51,480 nt of DNA from Candidatus Cloacimonadota bacterium (GTDB lineage: Bacteria > Cloacimonadota > Cloacimonadia > Cloacimonadales > TCS61), in assembly GCA_021735645.1 (NCBI GenBank), contig JAIPGP010000017.1:1-51480 (forward strand). Reading direction: 5' to 3'. Below are positions 1 to 8,673 of this stretch, piece by piece. Numbering within the stretch: position 1 is the first letter of the stretch; every line of letters begins with the position of its first letter. The notes beneath the pieces were generated by a model, which was not told where the DNA came from, made no database searches, and worked only from the letters and a program-made list of their open reading frames with translations. A program made the position numbers and the translations under genes.

Positions 1-447
1 GGCAGGGGGTGGGGTAAATTGGTTTCTTTATTTTCCATGTGTGCAACCTATGGCTAGTATAGTGTGACCCTTTCAGGGTAAAGAATAATTTCAAGAAAAT
101 TAACCTGTAAATCTATAATAATTAGTAAGTTATAAGTCAATATCATTCCAAAAACAGGGGGATGCCAGGTTTTCAATTTCAATGTCGCTTAATTGTTGCT
201 TGATCTTTCCAGATTAAGTCTTTTCCCCATTAAATTTGAAAGTTTGATCTACATCCAGGTGAAAACTGTTAATCAGATGAGCATTAGCGTATACAGACTA
301 TTATAGACGTAATGGACATTATGGACATTATGGACACAATATTCTCGATAAAATTTATCAGTTCCATCTATCCTGTCCCCTAAAAAAAAACTTGACTACA
401 AATTATGAAAATGAGAATTTATTATAGCAAACTTTGGAGGAATAATA
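1..447. other. Intergenic leader, no gene supported
   Basis: No convincing coding frame is visible on either strand here. Positions 67-79 form a small hairpin (ACCCT, TTC, AGGGT). A run of four 9-base units built on ATGGACATT lies at 303-338. The following gene at 448 has its ribosome site (GGAGG at 436-440) in this stretch. A TTGACT hexamer at 392-397 has no good partner at normal spacing, so no promoter is called. Confidence 0.5.
303..338. repeat. Period-9 array, four units
   Basis: Four consecutive 9-base units read ATAGACGTA, ATGGACATT, ATGGACATT and ATGGACACA. The array is non-coding and lies about 110 bases upstream of the T9SS-exported protein gene. It resembles the other period-8/9 arrays in this window, which share a GGAC or GTCC core. 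Confidence 0.75.
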
Positions 448-1905
448 ATGAAAAATATTATTGTAACTTTTATCATTTTAATTAGTACAATGATTTTATT
501 TTCGGATTGGTCGTTTGACCAGAGAGTATTTAACGGAGATGGCTCAGAGTACTTTGGACATTCTGTCTCCATTTCTGGAGATTTTGCCATCGTGGGCTCA
601 TTTTCAAATGAAGCTTATTTATACCAGAAAATTAATGACCAGTGGAGTGAAGAACAAATAATTCAACCTCCTGATAGTACAATGTATTTTGGCGCATCTG
701 TCTTTATTAATGGAGATTACATGATCATTGGCGATAATCAGGAATATTGCAATTCTTCGGGCTCAGCCGTCATTTATTATTATGACGAAGAAAACTGGAT
801 TGAAATGGATATAATATCTGCCTCCAGTTCTCCAATATGTGACCAGTATGCCTGTTCTGTGGGCATTTCACCCAGCGGTGATTACGTGATTGTGGGTGCT
901 GCTAATGATGACGAAAACGCCGAATCTGCTGGCGCTGCTTATCTCTATCAACGCACTGATTCCCAATGGACACTGCAGTCTAAAATGATGGCGTATGATG
1001 GTGCATCTTCAGACTGGTTTGGCTATTCAACTTATATCACGGATACTTTCCTTTTTATTTCTGCTCCGCTTGATGATGATAATGGTAATGAATCAGGTTC
1101 TATCTATGTTTATGAAAACAATGGTACGGACTGGGTGTTTCACTCCAAACTGACCGCTTCACATATCGCTTCGTCCGATCAATTTGGATATTCAATTTCT
1201 GTAAGCGATAATACCCTGATTGCTGGAACCAGGTGCTTTGATCAGGGTGAAGCCTATATATTTAATTTTGATGGCTCAAACTGGACTGAAGAGGCAATCT
1301 TAACTGCCAGTGATGGCTTTGACTATGATCATTTTGGCTGTTCAGTTTCCATTTCTGGAGATTTTGTTGTTGTAGGAGCCTGCGATGTCCCGGATGTTGC
1401 CATGTCAGCTTCTGCTTACTTCTATAACAGACAGGATACCGAATGGGTTGAGCAGAATAAACTCATCAACGAAAACTGGGGCGGGTTCGGCTCAGCAGTC
1501 TCTATCTCCGGCACTAATGCCATAATTGGATCAGAATATGATTATTCTATTGAGGACTATATCGGTGCTGCTTATCTGATATCATATATCGATACTTCCA
1601 TAGATCCCGAATTAATTACAAGTCCGGACTGCAACATGGTCAATAATTTCCCTAATCCTTTTAACCCCTCCACCACTATATCTTTCTCATTACAAAATGA
1701 TGCCAGTATTGAGCTTCTAATTTACAATCTCAAAGGACAAAAAATCAAAACCCTAAACAGCGGTAACTATTTAAAAGGCACCCATTCTATCCTCTGGAAT
1801 GGCAAAAACAACTCAGATAATCCTGTCAGCTCAGGAATCTATCTCTACAAACTGGAAGTGAATGGCAAAACTGAAGCAAGGAATAAATGCCTGCTGCTTA
1901 AATAA
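448..1905 (+). CDS. Secreted FG-GAP-like repeat protein with T9SS sorting domain
   Basis: A 485-residue protein predicted to cross the inner membrane by Sec and the outer membrane by T9SS. Residues 1-20 form a signal peptide (MKNIIVTF, then a hydrophobic core). Residues about 28-385 hold repeated units of the form FG.SVSISGD..IVG, typical of FG-GAP/integrin-alpha-like beta-propeller blades. Residues about 400-485 are a type A sorting domain: NNFPNPFNPSTT, then YNLKGQ, SSGIYLYKL and a basic end. The start is supported by GGAGG seven bases upstream. The gene stands alone. The surface role (adhesin, binding protein) is inferred from the fold class; no catalytic motif was seen. Confidence 0.85.
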   Translation: MKNIIVTFIILISTMILFSDWSFDQRVFNGDGSEYFGHSVSISGDFAIVGSFSNEAYLYQKINDQWSEEQIIQPPDSTMYFGASVFINGDYMIIGDNQEYCNSSGSAVIYYYDEENWIEMDIISASSSPICDQYACSVGISPSGDYVIVGAANDDENAESAGAAYLYQRTDSQWTLQSKMMAYDGASSDWFGYSTYITDTFLFISAPLDDDNGNESGSIYVYENNGTDWVFHSKLTASHIASSDQFGYSISVSDNTLIAGTRCFDQGEAYIFNFDGSNWTEEAILTASDGFDYDHFGCSVSISGDFVVVGACDVPDVAMSASAYFYNRQDTEWVEQNKLINENWGGFGSAVSISGTNAIIGSEYDYSIEDYIGAAYLISYIDTSIDPELITSPDCNMVNNFPNPFNPSTTISFSLQNDASIELLIYNLKGQKIKTLNSGNYLKGTHSILWNGKNNSDNPVSSGIYLYKLEVNGKTEARNKCLLLK

Positions 1906-2101
1906 ATAAATGATAACAAAACCTAATGGACATGATGCTCCCAGCCATGAAGCGAGCGGTGCGGGAACAGAATGTGGCAGCAATTGCAGCAAAGCGTGGG
2001 GAAAGTGGGGAATTGATTCCATTAAGTGATGAAAAATGTTTTGACAAAAGAGAGTGAGTGTCAAAAATTGCGAAGGTTGAAAAATAAAATAAAGGTTGAT
2101 A

Positions 2102-2503
2102 ATGGACAAGAAACTAACCCACAGCATAGAGGACTATCTGGAAATGATCTATATCCTGTCACAGGAAGATCAGTCTATCAGGATAACTGATATTGCAGCG
2201 CGGATGCAAGTACGCAAGTCCTCCATAGTCTCGGCAGTGAAAAAGCTGGAACATTGCGGGTTTGTCCAGCATGAGCCTTATGGTTCGATCATACTCACGC
2301 CAGAGGGTATAAGTCAAGGCAGTGAAGTATATAGGAAACATATAGTATTAAAGACTTTTTTTTCTGAGATCTTAGGATTATCGGAGGAGATAGCGGAAAA
2401 AGATGCCTGCAATTTTGAGCATTATATCAGTGATCAGACAGTATCGGCGATAGTGAAACTGGCAGAAAAACTGCAGAAGGAGAAAAAAAATCACTCAATT
2501 TAG
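2102..2503 (+). CDS. DtxR/MntR-family metal-dependent transcription regulator
   Basis: A 133-residue cytoplasmic repressor of the two-domain type, without the SH3-like third domain. An N-terminal winged helix (about residues 5-68) is followed by the metal-binding dimerisation domain. By position, the metal ligands correspond to Asp11, Glu14, His80, Cys103, Glu106 and His107. Asp11 and Glu14 are what manganese-sensing MntR has, whereas Cys103 is what iron-sensing DtxR/IdeR has. ATG at 2102 is chosen over the in-frame TTG at 2096 because AAAGG at 2091-2095 is correctly spaced for it. No feoA, feoB or mntH gene is adjacent, so the regulated target is unknown. Confidence 0.85.
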   Translation: MDKKLTHSIEDYLEMIYILSQEDQSIRITDIAARMQVRKSSIVSAVKKLEHCGFVQHEPYGSIILTPEGISQGSEVYRKHIVLKTFFSEILGLSEEIAEKDACNFEHYISDQTVSAIVKLAEKLQKEKKNHSI

Positions 2504-2571
2504 AAAAATATTTTCGTTTTTCAAAGATTTTTTTTATCTTATAAGAGAGAGAAGTTAATAAGGAGGCTTAA

Positions 2572-2832
2572 ATGAAGCTAATCAGCCTGCCCAATATAGG
2601 AAAAATTATGGCAGAAATGCTCTCTGAAGTTGGCGTGAATACAGCGGAGGAGCTATTTTCCTTAGGAAGTAAGAAAACTTTCATGAAATTAGTGGAAGCT
2701 GGCAATGAAGTGTGCATCAGCATGCTTTATTCTTTGGAAGGAGCAATTCAGGATATAAGGTGGCATGATTTGGACCGTCAAAAAAGAGAAGAATTAAAGA
2801 AGTTCTACTTTGCCTGGCGTGACCCTAAATAG
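2572..2832 (+). CDS. TfoX C-terminal-domain-like protein
   Basis: An 86-residue protein resembling the free-standing TfoX_C domain, a helix-hairpin-helix type fold. Supporting features are LPNIGKIMAEMLSEVGVNT near the N-terminus, ELFSLG, and the closing LDRQKREELKKFY. In gammaproteobacteria the full TfoX protein promotes competence gene expression; the isolated C-terminal domain has no settled function, so no role is claimed. AGGAGG lies just upstream of the ATG, and a palindromic terminator follows about 30 bases after the stop. Confidence 0.75.
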   Translation: MKLISLPNIGKIMAEMLSEVGVNTAEELFSLGSKKTFMKLVEAGNEVCISMLYSLEGAIQDIRWHDLDRQKREELKKFYFAWRDPK

Positions 2833-2862
2833 AATGCTGACAGATAATTAACCAGGATTTAT

Positions 2863-2891
2863 AAAAAAAGGATCAATTGATCCTTTTTTTT
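2863..2891. terminator. Bidirectional intrinsic terminator
   Basis: A perfect palindrome, GGATCAATTGATCC (2870-2883), is flanked by seven A on the left and eight or more T on the right. It can therefore end transcription from both the TfoX-C-like gene on plus and the convergent hypothetical gene on minus. Confidence 0.8.
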
Positions 2892-3379
2892 TATTCCATG
2901 TATATCCTGAAAGAATCCTTATTGATGATCAGTTTATTCCAGTTCTCCATATCCTTTGGTATTAATTTCAGGCACTCCTCCACTAAAACATCCGGCTTTT
3001 GTATTATCGCTCCCAGACTAAAATTTTTACAGGAATACAGTATCCTCATAACACATTTGCGGGAAGAGCCATTCAGATTTATATAAATATCTTCACCTTC
3101 ATTGATGCTATTCACAAGCTGATGGGTCAGAAAGATAATTGAGACCTTATGATTAAGAAAAAAAGTCTTTTTATCTTCAGGTACAGATTTTTTAAGAATA
3201 TAATTGGTCTGGTGGGGACAAATAATATTTCCCTGATAATCGCAGAAAAAACTTTTTGTCATTTTTTTTTTACAGGTATAATCAATATGAATAGCTCTTA
3301 TATTAGGATAAACAGCCAGGTAGACCTCGCCATTTAAATCAAACCTGTAGTAATGTTTCTGTACCTCATCTAAACGCAT
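2891..3379 (-). CDS. Hypothetical protein, 162 residues
   Basis: No family is recognised. The protein has no signal peptide or membrane segment. It contains a spread of Cys residues (near residues 35, 46, 54, 109, 116 and 136) and ends in an aromatic-rich tail. The start at 3379 has AGGAGA seven bases upstream on the minus strand, and coding ends in the shared terminator with the plus-strand gene, which supports it as real. It is divergent from a presumed small RNA promoter at 3464. It could be a small sensor-like or PilZ-like domain, but no diagnostic motif was found. Confidence 0.6.
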   Translation of the reverse strand: MRLDEVQKHYYRFDLNGEVYLAVYPNIRAIHIDYTCKKKMTKSFFCDYQGNIICPHQTNYILKKSVPEDKKTFFLNHKVSIIFLTHQLVNSINEGEDIYINLNGSSRKCVMRILYSCKNFSLGAIIQKPDVLVEECLKLIPKDMENWNKLIINKDSFRIYME

Positions 3380-3463
3380 AAATCTTCTCCTGAAAAAACA
3401 TGTATAATAAGATAAGCAGTTTTCTGCTTAAGCCAAATTTGACGAAAAAAAATAAAAAAAGAT

Positions 3464-3491
3464 TTGCTGATTTTATCATTCTCATTATAGT
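3464..3491 (+). promoter_or_regulatory. Sigma-70-like promoter for the 3.5-kb structured RNA
   Basis: TTGCTG at 3464-3469 and TATAGT at 3486-3491 are separated by 16 bases. Transcription would begin near 3498 and run into the hairpins and terminator that end at 3648. Confidence 0.5.
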
Positions 3492-3497
3492 ATATAT

Positions 3498-3648
3498 ATA
3501 AGTGATTAAAAGGGCAGCTCGGTTGAGCTGAAACATAGTGACGGGGAAAACCCCGATGTAAAGCAAGAGTGTTTGTAAACATCGCATTAATGGATTAATT
3601 GGTTATCTCCTACCTTAAGTGGCATGCAAAGCATGCCACTTTTTTTTA
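3498..3648 (+). ncRNA. Candidate structured small RNA or orphan riboswitch-like RNA
   Basis: About 150 bases without a plausible gene hold several consecutive hairpins. CAGCTC/GAGCTG has loop GGTT (3513-3528 region). CGGGG/CCCCG has loop AAAA and is enclosed by ACAT/ATGT. An alternative GATGT...ACATC pairing would compete for the same ATGT. A strong terminator closes the unit, and a promoter-like pair lies just upstream. The next gene (3726) has its own promoter-like sequence after the terminator, so the RNA could act in trans or control read-through. It did not match any riboswitch consensus I could recall. The 5' end is inferred. Confidence 0.4.
3617..3648 (+). terminator. Intrinsic terminator
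   Basis: An 11-bp perfect stem (AAGTGGCATGC/GCATGCCACTT) with an AAA loop is followed by eight T. The T-run exists only in the plus direction, which assigns the upstream structured transcript to the plus strand. Confidence 0.85.
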
Positions 3649-3671
3649 TTGCCTTTGTCCTCTGAAAAAGA

Positions 3672-3700
3672 TTGACATCCGGCAGTGAATATTAAATATA
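3672..3700 (+). promoter_or_regulatory. Possible promoter of the deacetylase-uppP-holA-era operon
   Basis: A perfect TTGACA at 3672-3677 is followed by an A+T-rich -10 region (TAAATA/AATATA, 15-17 base spacing). The predicted start of transcription lies shortly before the ribosome site of the gene at 3726. Confidence 0.4.
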
Positions 3701-3725
3701 CCCAAAAAGAGAAAAGGTAGCAGTC

Positions 3726-4922
3726 ATGGCGAAAGCAGGAAAGAAGAGAAAAGCAGAAAACAGGGTAAAGAAATATAAACTGGGCAAGAAAAGAGTTCGG
3801 AAAAGTCCTTTAGCAGGTTTTTTGCGTACAACAGCCATAGTTTTCATTGTCATCTTCATCGCACTGGTTATTTATCATTTTCGCTCAACACCGCCAATTC
3901 AGAAAGTAATAATTGGCACAACTTCCAATCCGAAAATCGACCTTAATGACGTAATCGCAGAAGCTGCCAGCAGTCTGGGAGTAGATGCGAAGAATTTTAC
4001 ACTCGAGAAGCAAAAAAATCATACTTATATAAAGCTCGGTATAAATCACTCAAAATGGGATTTAGTGCTGGCGAACAGCATAATAACCGGAAAAATTGAA
4101 TCAGCCGGGGGAAAGCAGCTATCTGCCATAGAAGCAGATAATGGAAATTACCATTTACTGGAATTTAGTCACGCAGATAACAAGCTGCCCTTTATAATCA
4201 AAATATATTATGGTAAATATGAAGCTTCCCTGCCGGAAATATTTTTGATAATAGATGATTTTGGCAGCTTTAATAATTCCCTGCTGCAGGAGTTTTGTGA
4301 ACTTGATGCTGAAATCAATTTTGCTATCTTACCTAATGAGCCGTATTATAAAGAAGTAATGGAAAAAGCCAGTGAGTCTGGACATGACATCTTAATTCAT
4401 ATACCTATGGAACCAATCGACCTGAAAAATAATAACCCTGGTAAAGATGCTATTCTGGTGCAATACAACGCAAATAAGATAAAATCCCTGGTTCGCGAAT
4501 ATATAAAACGGCTACCTTTAGCAATTGGTGCAAATAATCATATGGGTTCAATGGCAACTTCCAGAGCTGATGTTATGCGACCCGTACTACAAGTATTAAA
4601 GGAAAATGACATCATCTTCATTGACAGCTACACTTCAGCCAATACTGTGGTTGCCGAGGTGGCTGAATCTGAGAAAATGAAAATCTGGGAGCGTGATATG
4701 TTTCTGGATGATCAAAAACTTTCAGATGCAGTTCTAGAGGAAAAGTTTGCGAAACTCATGGATATTTCAACTCGGTCAAACCAGATATTTGTGATAAGCC
4801 ACTGTCATTTTAAATCAAAGCTTGAGTTTGCTAAAAAGTTTATTGCCCGAGCCAAAGAGGCAGGATTCAAATTCTCGGCAATATCTACTTTGGCAGCTAC
4901 AAAGAGAGGTATAAATGCTTGA
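3726..4922 (+). CDS. Divergent polysaccharide deacetylase family protein (YibQ-like)
   Basis: A 398-residue membrane-anchored protein. The first 30 residues are very basic (Lys/Arg-rich), followed by a transmembrane segment (about 35-50), then an extracytoplasmic domain. Residues about 175-390 match the divergent polysaccharide deacetylase family: FLIIDDFG near the start of the domain, then INFAILP, HIPMEP, GANNHMGS and FVISHCH. The Asp pair and the His residues in NHMGS and SHCH are the likely metal/catalytic positions. The family acts on envelope polysaccharides, but its exact substrate is not established. It is the first gene of a four-gene operon and overlaps uppP by 8 bases. Confidence 0.85.
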   Translation: MAKAGKKRKAENRVKKYKLGKKRVRKSPLAGFLRTTAIVFIVIFIALVIYHFRSTPPIQKVIIGTTSNPKIDLNDVIAEAASSLGVDAKNFTLEKQKNHTYIKLGINHSKWDLVLANSIITGKIESAGGKQLSAIEADNGNYHLLEFSHADNKLPFIIKIYYGKYEASLPEIFLIIDDFGSFNNSLLQEFCELDAEINFAILPNEPYYKEVMEKASESGHDILIHIPMEPIDLKNNNPGKDAILVQYNANKIKSLVREYIKRLPLAIGANNHMGSMATSRADVMRPVLQVLKENDIIFIDSYTSANTVVAEVAESEKMKIWERDMFLDDQKLSDAVLEEKFAKLMDISTRSNQIFVISHCHFKSKLEFAKKFIARAKEAGFKFSAISTLAATKRGINA

Positions 4923-5730
4923 TATTATTAAAGCTGTTATTCTGGGTATCATTCAGGGACTCACAGAATTTCTCCCTATCAGCAGCTCCGGTCATTTAAT
5001 GCTGGGTCAGCGTTTTTTAAACTTTCAAATGCCGGGTATCAGTTTTGAAGTGATGCTTCATCTGGGTACACTTTTTGCAGTGGTTATTTATTTTCGTAAA
5101 GACATCCTCAATATCATCGGTTCCTTTTTTACGATCAATCGGGAAGAAAAATTTGCTCACCGGCGTAAAACCGGAATGCTGCTACTGGTTGCAACTATTG
5201 TAACCGGAATATTATATTTTGCCTTCCAGAACAAAATAGAGCACATTTTCGATTCCACCAGTAATACTAATATCTACATAGTCTGTATTTTCCTTAGTGT
5301 AACCGGATTTATGAATATAATCTCTGATAAAATTTCCATAAACCGCTCATCATCGTATGAATTAGGTTTTTTCAAATCCATGATCATTGGTTTAGGTCAG
5401 GCATTTGCCCTCAATCCCGGTATCTCACGCAGCGGTGCCACTATCACTTTTGGTCTGCTGGTCGGCTTAAGGCGTGAGGAAGTAGCCAAGTTTTCTTTTC
5501 TACTCTCTATACCTGCTATCCTGGGGGCAGTAGTAAAAGAACTGCCAAGTCTTGCCCAATTACCCAAGTCTGATTTGGTATATTATCTGGCGGGTAGTTT
5601 TTCTGCCTTTGTAAGCGGCTATCTGGTCATCTCATTTCTGATCAGGATGCTGCAGCAGAAAAAGATGAAATATTTTGCCTACTGGTGCTGGGCAGTGGCT
5701 ATCATCAGTGCCGTCTTAATTACGATCTAA
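4915..5730 (+). CDS. uppP: Undecaprenyl-diphosphate phosphatase
   Basis: A 271-residue integral membrane enzyme that hydrolyses undecaprenyl diphosphate to undecaprenyl phosphate, recycling the lipid carrier for peptidoglycan and other envelope polymers. Both family signatures are present: QGLTEFLPISSSGHL at residues 14-28 (Glu18 and His27 catalytic) and NPGISRSGAT in the second half with the essential Arg. Length and about eight hydrophobic segments fit the BacA/UppP family. It follows a polysaccharide deacetylase-like gene with an 8-base overlap, consistent with a shared envelope role, and precedes holA by one base. Confidence 0.96.
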   Translation: MLDIIKAVILGIIQGLTEFLPISSSGHLMLGQRFLNFQMPGISFEVMLHLGTLFAVVIYFRKDILNIIGSFFTINREEKFAHRRKTGMLLLVATIVTGILYFAFQNKIEHIFDSTSNTNIYIVCIFLSVTGFMNIISDKISINRSSSYELGFFKSMIIGLGQAFALNPGISRSGATITFGLLVGLRREEVAKFSFLLSIPAILGAVVKELPSLAQLPKSDLVYYLAGSFSAFVSGYLVISFLIRMLQQKKMKYFAYWCWAVAIISAVLITI

Positions 5731-5731
5731 T

Positions 5732-6760
5732 ATGGCTCAGACACCCGTCGGTAAAGTATATTTCAGCCAGTTTATGAATAGCTTTAAAAGCTATGCCTCT
5801 ATCCGGCTGTTTTATATTTTTGGTAATGATGACTACCAAAAAAATAAAATCATTGAACTGCTGAAAGATAACTATACTCAGCCGGAAACTCGTGACTTTG
5901 ATGCTGTCACGCTGTATGGTGACAGCTGCCAGGGCTCTGAGATCATTGAGCATCTGGAAACTCTTCCCTTTATGGCTCCCTTAAAATTTCTGCTCATCAA
6001 GGATTTTGATAATCTCAAGAAACATGAAAAAAACCTGCTGGAAGATTACTGCCAGAACCCACTAAAATCTTCGGTCCTGGTTATGGTGGCAGAAAAGGTA
6101 GATAATAGAACAACTCTGCTGAAACTGCTAAATGCTAAAGGCGTAGTTGTAGAATGTAAAAAACCTTATAACAGTGCCAACCTATTACGCTGGCTGGATA
6201 ATGAGCTTAGAACCAGAAATCTCAAGATGGATAAAACATCCAGGGACTTTCTGGTCAATAATGTAGAGCTTAGCTTTCAGGCAATCGAGCAGGAACTGGA
6301 AAAGCTGCATCTGTATACACATGGCAGCAATACTTATACGCTTTCTGATGTGGAAACCACTCTGGGAGCTTTCCGTGAGAATAATATCTATGATCTCCAG
6401 AATGCGCTGGGTGATAAAAACATCATTCGCAGTCTCACCGTTCTTCAGAACATGATTGCTGCCGAAGATACGGGTGTAGGAGTAATGCTGGTCGCCATGC
6501 TCACCAGATATTTCCTGATCCTCTGGAAAGTGCTGATCTATAAACAAAACAGCTACACGAATCAGGAGATTAAGCAAAATCATCTAAACGAAGTATTTTA
6601 CTCTTTCCGGGAAGATTACGTGCGAGCAGCAGAAAAATATTCAACCGATCAGATCAAACAGATTTTCTCTCATCTGCTGCAGGCTGATACTGACCTTAAA
6701 TCTATCAATATTAACGATATTACTCTGTTTTTACTGATATACAAAATATGCAGGATATAA
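5732..6760 (+). CDS. holA: DNA polymerase III subunit delta
   Basis: A 342-residue clamp-loader subunit that opens the beta clamp during replication. The N-terminal module has LFYIFGNDDYQKNKI (residues about 26-40), a degenerate P-loop region typical of delta. It continues with SVLVMVAEK and LLRWLDNEL and ends with the helical collar domain (ALGDKNIIRSL, LLQADTDLKS). Length is normal for the family. The stop codon overlaps the Era start at position 6760 (TAATG), implying translational coupling. Confidence 0.92.
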   Translation: MAQTPVGKVYFSQFMNSFKSYASIRLFYIFGNDDYQKNKIIELLKDNYTQPETRDFDAVTLYGDSCQGSEIIEHLETLPFMAPLKFLLIKDFDNLKKHEKNLLEDYCQNPLKSSVLVMVAEKVDNRTTLLKLLNAKGVVVECKKPYNSANLLRWLDNELRTRNLKMDKTSRDFLVNNVELSFQAIEQELEKLHLYTHGSNTYTLSDVETTLGAFRENNIYDLQNALGDKNIIRSLTVLQNMIAAEDTGVGVMLVAMLTRYFLILWKVLIYKQNSYTNQEIKQNHLNEVFYSFREDYVRAAEKYSTDQIKQIFSHLLQADTDLKSININDITLFLLIYKICRI

Positions 6761-7644
6761 TGGATAAAAATTTTAAAAGTGGATTTGTCACAATTATAGG
6801 CAAACCAAATGTAGGTAAATCTACCCTGATAAACCGTCTTCTAGGAGAAAAACTCTCCATCGTAAGCCCCAAGCCCCAAACTACCAGACACCAGATAAAA
6901 GGCATTTTGAATGGTGAAAACCTGCAGATCATCTTCCTGGACACTCCAGGTTTCCTGGAAGCACGTTATGAATTGCATCGCCGTATGCTGGACTATATTA
7001 ATATCTCACTAAAGGACGCTGACCTGATCATATTTATCACTGATGCACATCATTTCCCGACTGATTATGATTTGCAAATGCTGAAAATCCTTAAAAATAA
7101 CAAAACACCTAAGATCGCACTACTTAATAAAATTGATCTGGTTACTCTGGAGATTGCTGACCAGAAACTCACGGAACTGAGAACGGAAGATTTCGACCTG
7201 GTGATACCAACCACTCTTCTACTGGAAAAAGATGTCAGCTCCCTCCTTGATAAAATAACCGGCTTTTTGCCCTTTAATCCACCATACTATGGACCAGAAG
7301 AGCTTTCCGATCTGCCCATGAAATTCTTTGCTCAAGAGATTATCCGTGAACAGATTTTCCTCAATTTCCGCGATGAGATACCATACAGCTCGACTGTGAT
7401 GGTTGAAAACTTTAATGAACTGCCTAATAAAATTGAGATTTCCGCCAATATCTGGCTGGAAAGAAAATCTCAGAAAATTATCCTCATTGGCAAGGGTGGC
7501 GAAAACATTAAATCTTTAAGAATGAATGCCGAAAGAGAAATCTATAAAATTACCGGTAAAAGAGTGAAACTGGAGCTCTGGATAAAAGTGAAGCCTGACT
7601 GGCGGAAAAAGAAAAACGCCTTGAAAGAATTCGGATATCAGTAG
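6760..7644 (+). CDS. era: GTPase Era
   Basis: A 294-residue GTPase that binds the 3' end of 16S rRNA during 30S maturation. G1 is GKPNVGKST, the switch I region is PKPQTTRH, G3 is DTPG, G4 is NKID, and a C-terminal KH domain carries IILIGKGGENIK. The start at 6760 gives a TAATG overlap with holA and uses AGGA at 6752-6755. An in-frame ATG at 6748 (four more residues) has no ribosome site. This is the last gene of the operon; no strong hairpin terminator was seen before the convergent gene. Confidence 0.95.
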   Translation: MDKNFKSGFVTIIGKPNVGKSTLINRLLGEKLSIVSPKPQTTRHQIKGILNGENLQIIFLDTPGFLEARYELHRRMLDYINISLKDADLIIFITDAHHFPTDYDLQMLKILKNNKTPKIALLNKIDLVTLEIADQKLTELRTEDFDLVIPTTLLLEKDVSSLLDKITGFLPFNPPYYGPEELSDLPMKFFAQEIIREQIFLNFRDEIPYSSTVMVENFNELPNKIEISANIWLERKSQKIILIGKGGENIKSLRMNAEREIYKITGKRVKLELWIKVKPDWRKKKNALKEFGYQ

Positions 7645-7688
7645 AAATACCTGCTATTCACCTATAGTAATTGAGATTTACCAGAAAT

Positions 7689-8474
7689 TTATTCAGGGCT
7701 TAGGCGAACGCTGATCTCCTGGTCGTAGCTGAACTTTTTGAACTTGCGCAGAGTATTTATATATCTGTCGCCCTGCAGAATGAATCCGCATTCTTCTATC
7801 GGGCTATCCAGGGAATATATTGTGACATAATTTCCCAGGTAACTTGAGTCACGGTCTTCAAAACAGTCCGTTACAACAAATAATCTATGTGCTCTACCCA
7901 GTTCGATGATTTTCTGATACCTGGCAGCCGGCAGATTAATTTTATTATCATTATCCTTGTTTTTGAAAGCAATTATTGTGATAAAAAGTTCGGCATCCTG
8001 ATTATCTAAAGCAACAAGATCAAATTCTTTCCGGGGATTAGACAGCACCTTATAATTTCTGTTTTGCAGATATTTATGCACAGCAGCTATTGCAGTATCC
8101 CGTTCAGTTTGATTATGGCTTTCGTTTAATGTAGCTGAGTTATAAGGAGTAGCAATTTTATTTACACGAGGCACATTTAGTGGATAGGTAGATGAGCCTT
8201 CTGGAGGATTAACAGCTGGTTTTTCTTTTTTAATTTTATCTTCCTGACCAAATTTGTTGGCGATAAGAGTGAATATTGCAAAGATTATACCACCATTGAT
8301 AAAACCATAGATCATGCTGCCAATTTCATTACCTGCCAGCACACCCATAAAGCCGAAATTACGAAGCAAAACCAAGCCAATCAAGATACCAATCGTAGTT
8401 TTTTTATCCTTGAATTTGAGTTTAAACTTTTTATATAGGCTAAAAAATATAACAATCCCAATTAACTGAACCAT
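7689..8474 (-). CDS. Membrane protein with possible restriction-endonuclease-like domain
   Basis: A 261-residue protein of unknown function. Residues about 3-80 contain two to three hydrophobic segments. After a Pro/Asn-rich linker, residues about 125-215 resemble the alpha/beta core of PD-(D/E)XK-type domains: a helix with YLQNRNYKV, then FDLVALDNQD and AELFITIIAFK. The usual E-x-K arrangement is degenerate (ITIIAFK), so nuclease activity is doubtful. AGGAGG precedes the start. Two direct repeats lie about 90-130 bases upstream. The domain assignment is a pattern-level impression. Confidence 0.55.
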   Translation of the reverse strand: MVQLIGIVIFFSLYKKFKLKFKDKKTTIGILIGLVLLRNFGFMGVLAGNEIGSMIYGFINGGIIFAIFTLIANKFGQEDKIKKEKPAVNPPEGSSTYPLNVPRVNKIATPYNSATLNESHNQTERDTAIAAVHKYLQNRNYKVLSNPRKEFDLVALDNQDAELFITIIAFKNKDNDNKINLPAARYQKIIELGRAHRLFVVTDCFEDRDSSYLGNYVTIYSLDSPIEECGFILQGDRYINTLRKFKKFSYDQEISVRLSPE

Positions 8475-8563
8475 ATCTACCTCCTATGTACAGCGTGAAA
8501 ATTAGTAAATCTCCCTAAAATCGGTCAAGCTAATTTGCAGTGAAGCAGAAAGCTGTTAAGGAT

Positions 8564-8603
8564 ATCGAGTTGAGACAATGTACTCATGGGATCGACTTGA
8601 GAC
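8564..8603. repeat. Pair of 13-base direct repeats
   Basis: ATCGAGTTGAGAC (8564-8576) and ATCGACTTGAGAC (8591-8603) differ at one base, with starts 27 bases apart. They lie upstream of the minus-strand gene at 8474 and downstream of the amidotransferase. They could be regulator half-sites, but nothing else supports that. Confidence 0.4.
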
Positions 8604-8673
8604 CCAACCATATACTCCCCTGATCTAAAGACAATCTGGAAATACCATCTTATCTCAATACCACTTCCACTCA

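Noticed and set aside
1926-2057. Short 43-residue open frame between the first two genes
   Set aside because: It has no ribosome site and no recognisable similarity. Its G-rich composition differs from the surroundings, so a relic is possible, but a gene is not supported.
3498-3648. Cyclic-di-GMP (GEMM) riboswitch
   Set aside because: GGGCA, GTGACG and AAAGC fragments are reminiscent, but the conserved GGGCAAACC and tetraloop-receptor arrangement are absent, and the RNA ends in its own terminator away from a gene start.
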